Source of the DNA: Impatiens glandulifera
Taxonomy: Eukaryota; Streptophyta; Magnoliopsida; Ericales; Balsaminaceae
Reading direction: 5' to 3'
NCBI RefSeq assembly: GCF_907164915.1
Contig: NC_061867.1
Location: forward strand, 34,593,751-34,657,750
Length of the DNA stretch: 64,000 nt
Numbering within the stretch: the first letter of the stretch is position 1; each line of letters begins with the position of its first letter. Made by a program: the position numbers and the translations under genes. Below are positions 46,250-56,706 of the stretch, one piece after another. The notes below the pieces were generated by a model. It made no database searches. It was given only the letters and a program-made list of their open reading frames with translations, and was not told the DNA's origin.

Positions 46250-48420
46250 AAGATGAATATCTTGAAGAAATAAACGTGATCAAAGGTATTGAAATTGAGC
46301 AAAACTCAATACTTTCGTGAAAATATCTGCAACTTGTTTCTTTGTTTGCACATGAAAAAGTTGAATAAAACCAGCCAAATATTGATTTCTAACTACATAA
46401 CAATCTATGTCAATATGCTTCGTTCTTTCGTGAAAAAACGGATTATCATATATGTGTATGACAAATTTATTATCACAATATAAAGATATTGGTAACTTTA
46501 ATTTGAAATTCGGGTCATTAAGAATATAGGAAATCCATTGAAGTTCACAAAACTGTAATAGCAAGGCTACGATATTTAAATTTTGTAAAAGATCTAGAAA
46601 TAGTTGTTTGTTTCTTGGCTTTCCAAGATATGATTGATTTACCAAAACATATACAATAACCTGTTATAAATTTTCTTGTTTCAACACAAGAGACCCAATC
46701 AGAATCAGAATATGCAATTATGGAAGAATCATTTTCATATGGATAAAAAATATCCAATGATGTTGGACCTTTTAGATATTTAACTAAGTACAAAGTTGCA
46801 TTCCAATGACATAAGAGAGGTTTTTGCATTAATTGAGATAATTGTTGAACATCATATGCAATATTTGGTCTAGTGTAGTTTAAATATAGAAGTCTTCCAA
46901 TTATCCTTCTATACTTAGAAGGATCACATAATATATCTTGAGTTTCATCTTCAAATTTTATGCCTTTAATAATTGGCGTGTTTAGACCCGTATCATTTAA
47001 TAAATCTAGAATATATTTCCTTTGGTTTATATAAATACCAAGATCATTTTGTACAATTTCAAGATCCAAAAAAACTTTGAATTTCGAAGATCTTTGATAG
47101 AAAATTTAGTATCAATCATATGTTTGATCTTTTTTATATCTTCATAAGCATTCCCTGTTATTAATAAGTCATCAACATATATTACTAGACCAATCATATT
47201 CACACCAATTTGTTTAAAATATAAACAATGATCATGTTGTGATTTTGTGAAACCAATATCAATCCAAAATCTAGATAGTTTATTATACCATTGCATTGAT
47301 GTTGTTTCAAACTATAAAGACTTTTTCTTAATTTGCAGACCATGTTTGTGTTATCAACATTGTTTAGACCTTGCGAAAGTATCATAAAAATATCTTCTTC
47401 TAAGTTTCCATGAAGAAATGCATTATTTATGTCAATGTGATTCAAGATCCATCTATTTGAGGTTTCTAAGGCAATTAACAATCTTACAGTTATACTCTTA
47501 GCCACTGGTACAAAACAATGATGGAAATCGATACCATCCTTTTGATTAAAACCTTTTGCAACTAAACGCACTTTGCATTTTTTTTAAGTACCATCAGAAT
47601 TAAGTTTGCTTTTGTAGACCCATTTACAACCAATAGCTTTCATGCCTTTGGGTAATTTAGTTATTTCCCATGTTTATTCAATTCAAGCACATTTAGTTCA
47701 TCGTTCATTGCTTTTATCCACTTTGGATCTTAAGATGCCTGTTTGAAATCAATTGGGGTTGTGGTTAGATCAAAGTTAGATAAAGAGTTTATATACTCTT
47801 GATCTTTGTATAAAGAATGAAAAGGATAAGTTTGTGGAGTGTAATCTAGATCAAAATTTTATTTTAATTTAACATAATTTACAATAAAGTCTTGCATCCA
47901 ATTTGGAGAATATTTAGTTCTTGTACTTTTCCTTTGAATTGTTTCCGATGAATCATTATTTTGATCATTTTTGTCAAAGTTAATATTTGTTCTTTTCTAT
48001 AATATTATTGAGTTTTGATTGATCATTGATATCTTCTTTGAAAGGTAGAATATTCTCACAGAAAACAACATCTCTCGAAACTACAATATCATATAATTCA
48101 ATCTAATAAAGAGTATACCCTTTCTGACTTGAAGGATATCCAATAAAGACACATTTTATGTCTCTATCTTCACATTTTGATTTTTGTGGAAAAGTATTTG
48201 TCATGTAACATAAACAACTAAAAACTTTCAAATCATCATATTTAGATTCACACTTATTAAGCATGAAGAATGGTGACTTCCAATACAAAACTTTTGTTGG
48301 CATTCTATTTATTAGATAGGTTGCAGTAAGGATAGAAAAAGGCCAAAATGGAGACAATGAACATATTGTAATTGTGAAACAATATTTTGAATTTGATCTC
48401 TACTTTGACTATTATTTATA
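46250..48420 (-). pseudogene. pol: Ale-type Copia pol remnant (integrase end, RT, RNase H)
   Basis: Fragments in order on the minus strand: integrase C-terminus ILTATYLINRMPTKVLYWKS and VFSCLCYM, CVFIGYPSSQKGYTLY; RT VAKGFNQKDGIDFHHCFVPV, INNAFLHGNLEEDIFM and GLVIYVDDLLITGN (catalytic YVDD intact); connection and RNase H GIYINQRKYILDLLNDTGL, RIIGRLLYLNYTRPNIAYDV, IAYSDSDWVSCVETRKFITG, SWKAKKQTTISRS; end HIDIDCYVVRNQ and QVADIFTKVLS. Several stops and frame changes occur. The sequence features fit the Ale clade. Confidence 0.8.
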
Positions 48421-48740
48421 AATAATTAATGAATATTTACTATTTTATATTATTTTATTATTATTAGAAACTCACTAGTTGAACCAGTTGACACATTGGT
48501 TGAACTAGTAACCCAATGACCTTCACCGGGTTGAAGACCAAGCCTGGTTTTAAAAACTATGCTGTAGAGATAAAGAAAAAACGTGCTATGATTAATCCAA
48601 TGGATTCAAGGTGTCCAATAGGGTTATTTATATTATATCCATACAGGCAGTATTACACACATAAAATGAAATCTATACACAAAAGTGAAGCATCACCTTC
48701 CTCATTTATTAATTATTTTCTCTTTTTATAGGTGACGATA

Positions 48741-48881
48741 CCTTATTGGATATAGGCACTATCTGTACTGTACGGGTAACATCTAAATGACCTTATTGGA
48801 TATAGGCACTATCTGTGTAACATCTAAATGACCTTATTGGATATAGGCACTATCTGTACTGTACGGGTAACATCTAAATGA
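48741..48881. repeat. 50-bp tandem repeat, three copies, middle copy lacking 9 bp
   Basis: CCTTATTGGATATAGGCACT starts copies at 48741, 48791 and 48832. Copies 1 and 3 are identical over 50 bp. Copy 2 lacks ACTGTACGG. The pattern points to recent slippage or gene conversion. Confidence 0.9.
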
Positions 48882-49052
48882 CCGTCCAATAGATAGTTGG
48901 ATCTAGAGTTGAAGTGATTTGAGACATTATTTAATTTTAGAGTTAAATAAAAGGTGGTAATCTAATAATATTTTTGAAATTTCATCTTTTATGGACACAT
49001 TTACCATAAGAGTTCTAACTCAATTTAAAAGTTAAATGCAAAAGAAATAATG

Positions 49053-49124
49053 GGGGCATTCCGAGAATTGAACTCGGGACCTCTCGCACCCTAAGCGAGA
49101 ATGATACCACTAGACCAAATGCCC
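49053..49124 (-). tRNA. trnP-AGG: tRNA-Pro (anticodon AGG)
   Basis: Minus strand starts GGGCATTTGGTCTAGTGGTA and ends GAATGCCC plus discriminator C, 72 nt. The acceptor stem GGGCATT/AATGCCC pairs fully. The anticodon arm CTCGC-TTAGGGT-GCGAG gives AGG at 49090-49092. The T arm is CCGAG-TTCAATT-CTCGG. Internal A box (TGGTCTAGTGG) and B box (GAGTTCAATTC) are intact, and a T run follows for Pol III termination. It has no intron. All parts fit a functional cytosolic plant tRNA-Pro. Confidence 0.95.
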
Positions 49125-49129
49125 ATTTA

Positions 49130-49760
49130 TTTTGGATTTCATTGTTTTTACTAATTCAGCTATATCTATATTTGAATGCACATTTTATGAGATTTATATG
49201 CACTTTAGATCTGATGAGAATATGAGATCATGCCAATATATGAACTTAGTCATACCAAACTTAATATACCCCTAAAAATTCGGATTGAATTGAAACAATA
49301 TATGGTTAGGTTTCATGAAAGTTAAAGAAACAAAACTATAGGTCAAAATTAAACAATTGGATCACCAATTTATTGAAGATGTCACCATTTTTAGTATATT
49401 CAACTCACTATGTCTTTCATATTAATTATCTCTTACAAAGAATATTATGCATATATGAAAAAATAAGACTGTTTTTAAATAAAAACTAATATAAAAATAA
49501 ACTGTCATTTTAATAATTGTGGTTAGATTCATTTAGATGTAAATATAGTTTCTTAAGTACGAGAAAACTAGTATGATCCTACATACATGACAACTACTTT
49601 CATTTAAAGTATTTTAAAATATTAACTTCAGTTTAAAGCATACTAAATGAGAATATTTGAACTTTGTTCTATAAATATTAACTTTTCTTTTAATAGACAT
49701 TAGTTTTATTTTTACTTCTTAGAAGAAAATAAGATTAAGGTTTTAACAGTTTAGATAATT
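49130..49760. other. AT-rich intergenic DNA
   Basis: No feature recognised between the tRNA gene and the MITE. Confidence 0.5.
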
Positions 49761-49762
49761 TA

Positions 49763-50522
49763 GACCATCTTCAACCCAAAAACCCATTTTTAAACTCAAA
49801 ATGCAGTAAGTGTCCCATCAAACAGTAATTCATCTCCAACCCAAAAACTCATTTTCAAACTCAAAAGAATATTTTTAAAATATTCCCCTTTACACACTTT
49901 TTCAATTCTACCTATATATTTATCAACTTTACAAATTAAACCCCAATATTTTTCAAAATCACACCCATTAAATAAAATGAATTATAAATCAATAATTTAT
50001 ACACATAAAAAAAACAAATTAAACCTCATTAAATAAACAAACACAAATTATACTATACTAACAATAAAATTATATCAAAGCAAATATTATTAAAAAACAA
50101 ATTAAATATTATTAAATAAACTCAATTACACTACATAAATAAAAAAAAATGATATCAAAACAAATATTATTAAATTATTTTGTTATTTTTTAGTTTTTTT
50201 ATCAATGTTATTCATTATTAAATTTATAATATTTAAAAAATATTAATATTAATAAAAAGAAAAAGATAAAAATAAAACATAAAAAACATATCAATAATTA
50301 TATAAAATATGAAATATATAAGATTAACATAATAATACAGTTAGAGGACCATTTTGTTTTTTTAAAAAATTTTGAGTGTGTGAATAGTAAATACTCAAAT
50401 TTGGGTTTTTATCTGAGATAAAATGGGTATAAACCCATTTTGGGTTTTGTTTTAGGGGTGGGTTGGAAGAGAAAAACCCATTTTGGGGGTCATTCTGCAG
50501 TTGGGTTGGGTTGGAGTTGTCC
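49763..50522. mobile_element. PIF/Harbinger-like MITE, 760 bp
   Basis: The ends GACCATCTTCAACCC and GGGTTGGAGTTGTCC are imperfect inverted repeats (12 of 15), flanked by TTA at 49760-49762 and 50523-50525, the 3-bp duplication of PIF/Harbinger elements. Subterminal CCAACCCAAAAAC and GGGTTTTT/AACCCATTTTGGG motifs occur at both ends. The interior is AT-rich without coding capacity. Confidence 0.75.
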
Positions 50523-50694
50523 TTAAATAATATAAATTAATCAAATATCATTTCACTTCATCTCTAATTTATTATATTTCTTAAATCATTAATTAAAATA
50601 TTAAAATATCCTATATTTTAAATTATTATTCATTATTTTATTAATATATATTAATATATTTTAAGTTATTTTATTACAAAATAAAAATAAAATA

Positions 50695-50730
<36 letters not shown>
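50695..50730. repeat. AAT microsatellite
   Basis: About 12 uninterrupted AAT units. Confidence 0.95.
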
Positions 50731-50894
50731 CAATCTTATTAAAACTATCCTCCATCATTATTATTTTACTTTTTTTAAGTTAAAATAATATTCAAATACA
50801 ATATTTAATAGAGAAGAAAGTTCTCTCCAACATTACTTTTTTTTTTGTTATGGATAATGCATAATACGATTTTAATTTTACTTTTTAGGTGAAT

Positions 50895-51058
50895 ATTTCA
50901 TGTCCTTAGTCTCTTTGAGGTCCTGAATTCGAGCCCTTTAGACGGTAAGTTTTATTCGTTTGGTTAAATTGGTTTAATAGATTTGCGGGTTATGTACTTA
51001 ACCCGCGGTATTAATCGCACTTCAAAGAAGGAGTGGAACCTAGTGTTCTAAAAAAAAT
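50895..51058 (+). mobile_element. tRNA-derived SINE, copy 1 (5' degraded)
   Basis: B box AATTCGAGCCC near 50926, a middle GGTTAAATTGGTTTAATAGA, and tail ACTTAACCCGCGG, TTAATCGCACTTC and GTGTTCTAAAAAAAATT. The A box is not recognisable. It belongs to the same family as 51068 and 53166. Confidence 0.65.
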
Positions 51059-51067
51059 TCTCCTCAT

Positions 51068-51260
51068 CTAGCCTAGTGGCAAAAAAAAAATGGATACTCT
51101 AGGTCCCCAGCCTCTTTTAAGGTCTTGGGTTCAAATCCGTCAAACGGAAAATTTCTCTCTAAAGGTTAAATTGATTAAGTAGATTTCCGAGTTATATACT
51201 TAACCCGCAGAGATTGGTCGCACTCCGAATAAAAATCGGAACCCAGCGTTTTAAAAAAAA
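51068..51260 (+). mobile_element. tRNA-derived SINE, copy 2
   Basis: A box TAGCCTAGTGGC at 51069, B box GGGTTCAAATCC near 51128, body AAGGTTAAATTGATTAAGTA, tail ACTTAACCCGCAGAG, GGTCGCACTCC and CAGCGTTTTAAAAAAAA. An A run sits just after the A box. Confidence 0.75.
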
Positions 51261-51309
51261 TTGAAAATAATCCATAATTAACTTGAAAATACTAATAATC
51301 AGGTGAGCT

Positions 51310-52900
51310 TAAGAGTAATGTCTATGCATTTTAATAGCCCCACTTAAAAAGAATTAAAATATATTTTTTACTAAGTTTTGATCATTAAACCTATAGTCTT
51401 TATACTAACAAAAATATAACTAACCAACAAAATTATGTTAATTTTATTAATTTTATATCTTTCGTATATTTCTATATATTTTTAAAAGTGTTAAAAAAAT
51501 GAAAAGAAATAAAAGTTGCATAGACTCCCATAAATATTCAACTTTCTGCAAATAACTTGTTACATATTTTCTCTAAAAAAATCTCTAATTTACATTTGAT
51601 TTTTTTAATTAAAAAATACTTTTAATAAGTTTAAAATTCATAATTTTATTTTAGCCAACTGATAATCATTTACTCTTATCTTTTAAACCTGCTCAGATAC
51701 TCAGACTTACTCAGAGTCAGCCCTTAAGAGTAATGTATATGTGCATATTAAGCCATAGGGATTGGTTGTATTCTGAATGAAAAACAGAATCCAACTATCT
51801 AAATAATTAAAAATGCTCCATAACTAACTTGAGAAGACTAATAACATTAAATGTGGGTTACACGACCAATAATCAAGTCGGTGACGTAAGAGTAATGTCT
51901 ATGCATTTTAATAGCTCTACTTAAAAAAATTTAAAATATATTTTTTTGATTTGAAAATTAAACGTCTTTATACTAATAAAAATGATAACTAAACAACTAA
52001 ATTATGTTAATTTTATTAATTTTATATTAATCTTTCATATATCTTTATGTCATTTTTAAAAGTATTAAAAAATTAAAAGAAATAATATTTGCATTAGGCT
52101 CCAATAAATATCTAACTATCTGCAAATAATTTTAACATATTTTCTCTAAAAAAATATCTAATTTACATTTGACATTTTTAATTAAAAAATACTTTTAATA
52201 AGTTTAAAATTCCTCATCTAATTTTAGCCAAATGATAACCCTCTACTCTTGTCTTTTAAACTTGCTCAGATACTCAGACTTATTTAGGGTCACACTAAGA
52301 ATACATAATTAACTTACAGAGATTAATCTCACTTAAATGAGAATCAGAACTTAGCACTCTAAAATTAAATTGAAAATATTCTGTAACTAACTTGAAAAAA
52401 CTAATAACGTTAATGTGAATTTCATGACTAATGCTCGGTAACTAACTTGAAAAGACTAATAACGTTAATGTGAATTTCATGACTAATAATTAGGTAAGCG
52501 TAAGAGTAATGTCTATACATTTTAATAGTTCCATCTACAAAAATTTAAAATATATTTTTTAATAAATTAGTCTTTATACTAATAAAAATGATAACTAACT
52601 AATTAAATTAGGTTAATTTTGATAATTTTATATTAATCTTTTGTATATATCTCTATATCATTTTAAAAGTATTACAAAATTTAAAAAAATAAAAATTACA
52701 CAGGCTCCCATAAATATCCAACTTTCTGCAAATAACTTGTAACATATTTTCTCTAAAAAAAAAATCTCTAATTTACTTTTGACCTTTTTAATTAAAAAAA
52801 TACTTTTAATAAATTTAAATTTTCTAATCTAATTTTAGACAACTAATAATCATCTACTCTTATGTTTTAAGCATGCTCATATACTCAGACTTCCTCAGAT
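51310..52900. repeat. Triplicated segment of about 0.6 kb, each copy led by a SINE tail
   Basis: AAGAGTAATGTCTATGCATT-type starts recur at about 51311, 51889 and 52502. Each copy runs through CTTTATACTAA, TTATGTTAATTTT, CTCCCATAAATATYCAACTT and TTTTCTCTAAAAAAA, and ends CTCAGATACTCAGACTTA. A degenerate SINE 3' tail precedes each copy (to 51260, about 51765-51812, about 52310-52372). A smaller 55-bp tandem repeat sits at 52383-52489. Confidence 0.8.
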
Positions 52901-53165
52901 ACTCAATTGTGGTAATGAAACTTATGTTCGGAATCATTTGATTAAAGGAGATAATCACTGTGTGGGAATGAACTAGCCAAACCATTGCATATTTTTTTTT
53001 TCAAAACTAAAACAGACTTCTACCAATTTCCTAAAGGTTGAAAATCACTCTCAACAATTTTAGTAACATTCCGAACCTAAATCAACCTCGATATGAGTCT
53101 AAGTAAATTTTATGAAGAAAATTCTAAATTTTTTTAAAGTTAAAGAAGCAGTATTATCCCCTCTT

Positions 53166-53347
53166 CTAGCCTAACGATAACAATAGATGAATATCCCTCA
53201 AGCCTCCATGAGGTCCTGGGTTCGAGCCCGTTAGGCAGCAAGTTCTGCGTCTGGTTAAATATTTAAGTATGTTTGCGGATTATGTATTTAACCCGCAGGG
53301 ATTAATCGCACTCTATAAGAGCAGCGGAACTCAGCGTTCTAAAAAAA
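53166..53347 (+). mobile_element. tRNA-derived SINE, copy 3
   Basis: A box TAGCCTAACGATAAC, B box GGGTTCGAGCCCG near 53218, tail TTTAACCCGCAGGGATTAAT, CGCACTCTATAAGAGCAGCG and CAGCGTTCTAAAAAAAG. The best preserved copy of the family in the window. Confidence 0.78.
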
Positions 53348-53353
53348 GAAAAA

Positions 53354-54195
53354 CAGTATTAAATCATTTCTAATTGGTGAGTTTTAATGAAAATTTAATT
53401 TAAAAAATTAATTAGCATGATATAATAATTAAGTTGTTTAATCAAAATTAATTTCCCACAATTAATATTTGGTATAAATGTATTTTTATTATTAAAATTT
53501 AATATTCACAATAAACTTATTTATCATATATGTTGTGCAATATTAATAAAAACAAAACTATTAATGGTTTTGCGTCTGATTAAATGGTTAAGTGTTTGCG
53601 GGCTATATACTTAACTCGCGGGGATTAATCGCACTCCATAAGAGCAGCGTAACCCAGCATTCTAAAAAAAACTGTATTAAATCCTTTTTAATTGGTGAGT
53701 TTTAATGAAAATTTAATTTAAAAAAATCAATTAGCATGATATAATAATTAAGTTGTTTAATCAAACTTAATTTCCCAAAATTAATATTTGATATAAATGT
53801 ATTTTTATTATTAAAATTTAATATTCACAATAAACTTATTTATCAAAATATAATGTGTATATGTTGTGCAATGATAATAAAACAAAACTATTAATGGTTC
53901 TACGTCTACTTAAATGATATTGTGTTTGTAGACTATATACGCAACGGAACCTATCGTTCTACAAAAAAAAATAGTATTAAATCCTTTCTAATGGGTGAGT
54001 TTTAATGAAAATTTAATTTTAAAAAATCAATTAGCATGATATAATAATGAAGTTGTTTAATCAAACTTAATTTCCCACAATTAATATTTGATATAAATGT
54101 ATTTTTATTATTAAAATTTAATATTCACAATAAACTTATTTTTCAAAATATAATGTGCATATGTTGTGCAATATTAATAAAAACAAAACTATTTT
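53354..54195. repeat. Triplicated segment of about 0.3 kb with SINE tails between copies
   Basis: GTATTAAATC starts copies at about 53354, 53672 and 53972 (periods 318 and 300). Each contains GGTGAGTTTTAATGAAAATT, TTAGCATGATATAATAATKA and ATTCACAATAAACTTATTT. A SINE 3' portion (ACTTAACTCGCGGGGATTAA at 53610; a degraded one near 53930) separates the copies. Confidence 0.85.
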
Positions 54196-54303
54196 TGTTT
54201 CTTGTATGCTGCAACTGCCTAGTTACCCCAAAGACAAACACACCTAGGATGCTTCAATTTTAGTAAACATGAAAATGCAATCATAGCCGATTTGAAAATC
54301 CAA

Positions 54304-54967
54304 TTATTTATGGTAGGTGACTTGCTGTGACTTGCTGTGACTGACAGGCTTCCCAATAATACCATAAACCTTTGTGTCAGGCCCTATCTGTCTAAAGTTG
54401 TACAAGTTCAGTAGAGCATCAATTGTTGGTTGCCCTGGTGCTGATATTACTCCAGGATCAAGGGTGCCAAATGTGAGATATCCACCAAATTTGGGGCAAG
54501 GTATCCGTGACATCAGCCCTCTTTTTCCCATAACCAGTCCAATAATTGGAACCTTTCAAAGGAAAATATAACACAAGAATCATCACAAGTGCCATCCTGA
54601 AATTACCAAATATGAGAAAAACAACGCTCTACTAGCATCAAACAAGCAACATTGACACCACATATTTCATTCACCATAACATCTTATTCCATTTTTTAAT
54701 ATCAAATGAAGCTACTTGTTTATTCAAGGTCTCGATGTCCCGACGAGGATTGAAGTTCTTCAAACTATCGAGTCGAAGCTCAACCACGTCAGCGCCACTT
54801 GTTTTGGCCCTATACATATACATATCCATCACCATCCGATCCACGGAATCCGCCATCAAAGGAGCACAAATGAGTGTGCTGTTACGGATAACATCTCCAT
54901 TCTCCATATTCAAACGTGCTGCAGTAGATTCAACCTGGCGTTCGCGCGATGGCGAGAGAAAATTCAA
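54304..54967 (-). pseudogene. Truncated 3-dehydroquinate dehydratase/shikimate dehydrogenase gene
   Basis: Minus strand 54967-54716 encodes the start of the plant bifunctional shikimate-pathway enzyme: MENGDVIRNSTLICAPLMAD, SGADVVELRLDSLKNFNPRR, ETLNKQ and then a GTAGCT donor. After a 163-bp intron-like gap, 54552-54304 encodes VPIIGLVMGKRGLMSRIPCP, KFGGYLTFGTLDPGVISAPG, LYNFRQIGPDTKVYGIIGKP and VSHSKS. This is the end of the dehydratase domain and the beginning of the dehydrogenase domain. Most of the dehydratase (including the Schiff-base Lys region) and nearly all of the dehydrogenase are absent. A 10-bp tandem duplication (GTCACAGCAA) near 54322-54344 shifts the frame within the SHSKSP motif. 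The intact plastid enzyme is about 500-600 residues; this is a gene relic. Confidence 0.85.
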
Positions 54968-54999
54968 GATAAAATAGATAAAATTCGAACTTGAAAACT

Positions 55000-56197
55000 A
55001 GACGATGCTCACCAACTCCATCCGGGTGAAGAAGAAAGCCAGCCACCAGCAAAGCAATATCCGCAGTACAAAAACGTTATGCAATTCTCGCTCTTATGTA
55101 ATCCCCTTAAAATCCATATTCATCCCTAAACATTATATGAATCTTTATATCTAATCTTCAGCTCATTTTATTTTAAAAATTAATTATTATTATTAAGTTA
55201 TATTGTGTGTAAGAATGACAATTTAAAACCGTGTTCATTATTGGGTAATTGATTCAAATCAAATAGATTGGTGTGAATTTTATCTGCTTTATCGGGGATC
55301 AGGACAAATTTAAGAAAACTCAAAATATGTTGATCTTAATTCTGGACGGAATAATATTTACATGTTCTGTACCATCCATGAACTTAACCCGAAAAATGTA
55401 CATTATATTTTGAAAAATATTATTATTGGATGTTAATTTATTTGTGTATTTAATATTTTAAAATTATTATTATTGAATAAATTTTTTTATTTGATATTTT
55501 GATAATTTATAACTATAAATATATAAATTATTTTATTTTATTATTTATATTTTAAGTTTAAATTATTTTTTGGTTGTTGTGAATCGAAAAATCCGTCCTC
55601 ATTTTTATCCCTGATTGTGCGGAGAGAGTAAAACTATTCTCCAAACCCAACCACCTCATTGTTATTAGTTTGAACGAGTTCAAAATTCTGAGTTAGAACT
55701 GTATTTAAAAAAATAATATATATTTTTTTTTTTTTTTGAATAAAATGAATGTATAAATGTAAATTTTGTCATTTTTTTAATAATTAAATAAACAAATAAT
55801 GAATTAAATTGAATAAAATTAAGATGTAATATCACATTTTATCATAAAAAAATATGGTTGGACCGAACCCCTACATACACCAGCGACTATTAGCGTGGGT
55901 AAAATAATGGTTTATTTTAATTTTTTTATATACAAGTTTAATATTTATTTTAAATAAAATTAAGTTTAGGTTTTAAATTAAATCTCTCATATAAGTTAGA
56001 GGATTCGATATATACAGCTTCACTTACCCTTCTTTATTATTTGTCTTGCTTACCGACCCTTCTCTTTTTATTTTCTAAAATATTTTATTTAAAGCACCTA
56101 ACTTTCTTGTATAAAATTGAATATGAAGGAAATTATTATATAATATTATTTTCTTAGTACAATTTTATGTTTATTTATATAACTATATATATATATA
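55000..56197. other. AT-rich intergenic DNA
   Basis: No gene or clear element is seen. A poly-T run lies at 55723-55737. Confidence 0.5.
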
Positions 56198-56706
56198 TAT
56201 AACTATATATATATATAACGATGCTTAATTTTTAAAGTATTCGGATTACCGGGTCGAGAGTTGTGGTTAATTTGGATATATATGAGAGTAAATGGATACT
56301 TGGGTCCGATTGTGGGTTGACCCGCCCATAAACTTAAAACGGTTAAAAATAAAATAAAAAATGTTATAGGTATGGTTCGAACTTGCAACCTAACAAAAAC
56401 AAGCACAACCTTTTAACAAACTAGGCAAATAACACTTTATATTTCAACCCAAAATTTGATAAGTGCGTTACATTTTAACAATATTAGTTCAACTTTTTAA
56501 CTAACTAATATATATATATAATGATGCTTATTTTTTTTAAAGTGTTCGGATTGCCGAGTCGAAAGTTGTGGTTAATTTGGATATATGTGAGAGTAAATTG
56601 ATACTTGGGTCGGATTGTGGGTTGACCCGCCCATAAAATTTTTACCGTAATATTTTTTTATGATTTTTATATTATTACTCGTGCAAATATACATGATACA
56701 TGCTAG
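56198..56706 (+). mobile_element. Helitron-like element(s), tandem 5' segments and one 3' end
   Basis: Two related segments begin ATAACGATGCTTAATTTTTA (56216) and ATAATGATGCTTATTTTTTT (56519). Both contain GAGTTGTGGTTAATTTGGAT-like sequence and GGGTTGACCCGCCCATAAA. The second continues to ACTCGTGCAAATATACATG and ends ATGCTAG followed by T, a Helitron-type CTAG end (56703-56706) after a weak hairpin. There are no target duplications, as expected. Between the two is a tRNA-like GGTTCGAACTTGCAACC. No helicase is coded. Confidence 0.45.

Larger units (their letters stand above)
45929..48420 (-). mobile_element. Internally deleted Ale-type Copia retrotransposon
   Basis: On the minus strand, integrase, RT and RNase H precede a polypurine tract (GAGGGAGGAGT, 46239-46249) and a short terminal LTR. 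The 5' half is missing. At about 48360-48420 a gag-like piece (QSRDQIQNIVSQLQ) lies next to the end of integrase, which suggests deletion of everything from gag to mid-integrase. No 5' LTR is found. Confidence 0.75.

Noticed and set aside
48467..48560. Fragment with ACCAGTTGACACATTGGTTG and CACCGGGTTGAAGACCAAGC as an LTR or TIR end
   Set aside because: It resembles a common plant repeat fragment, but no partner end or target duplication could be found nearby.
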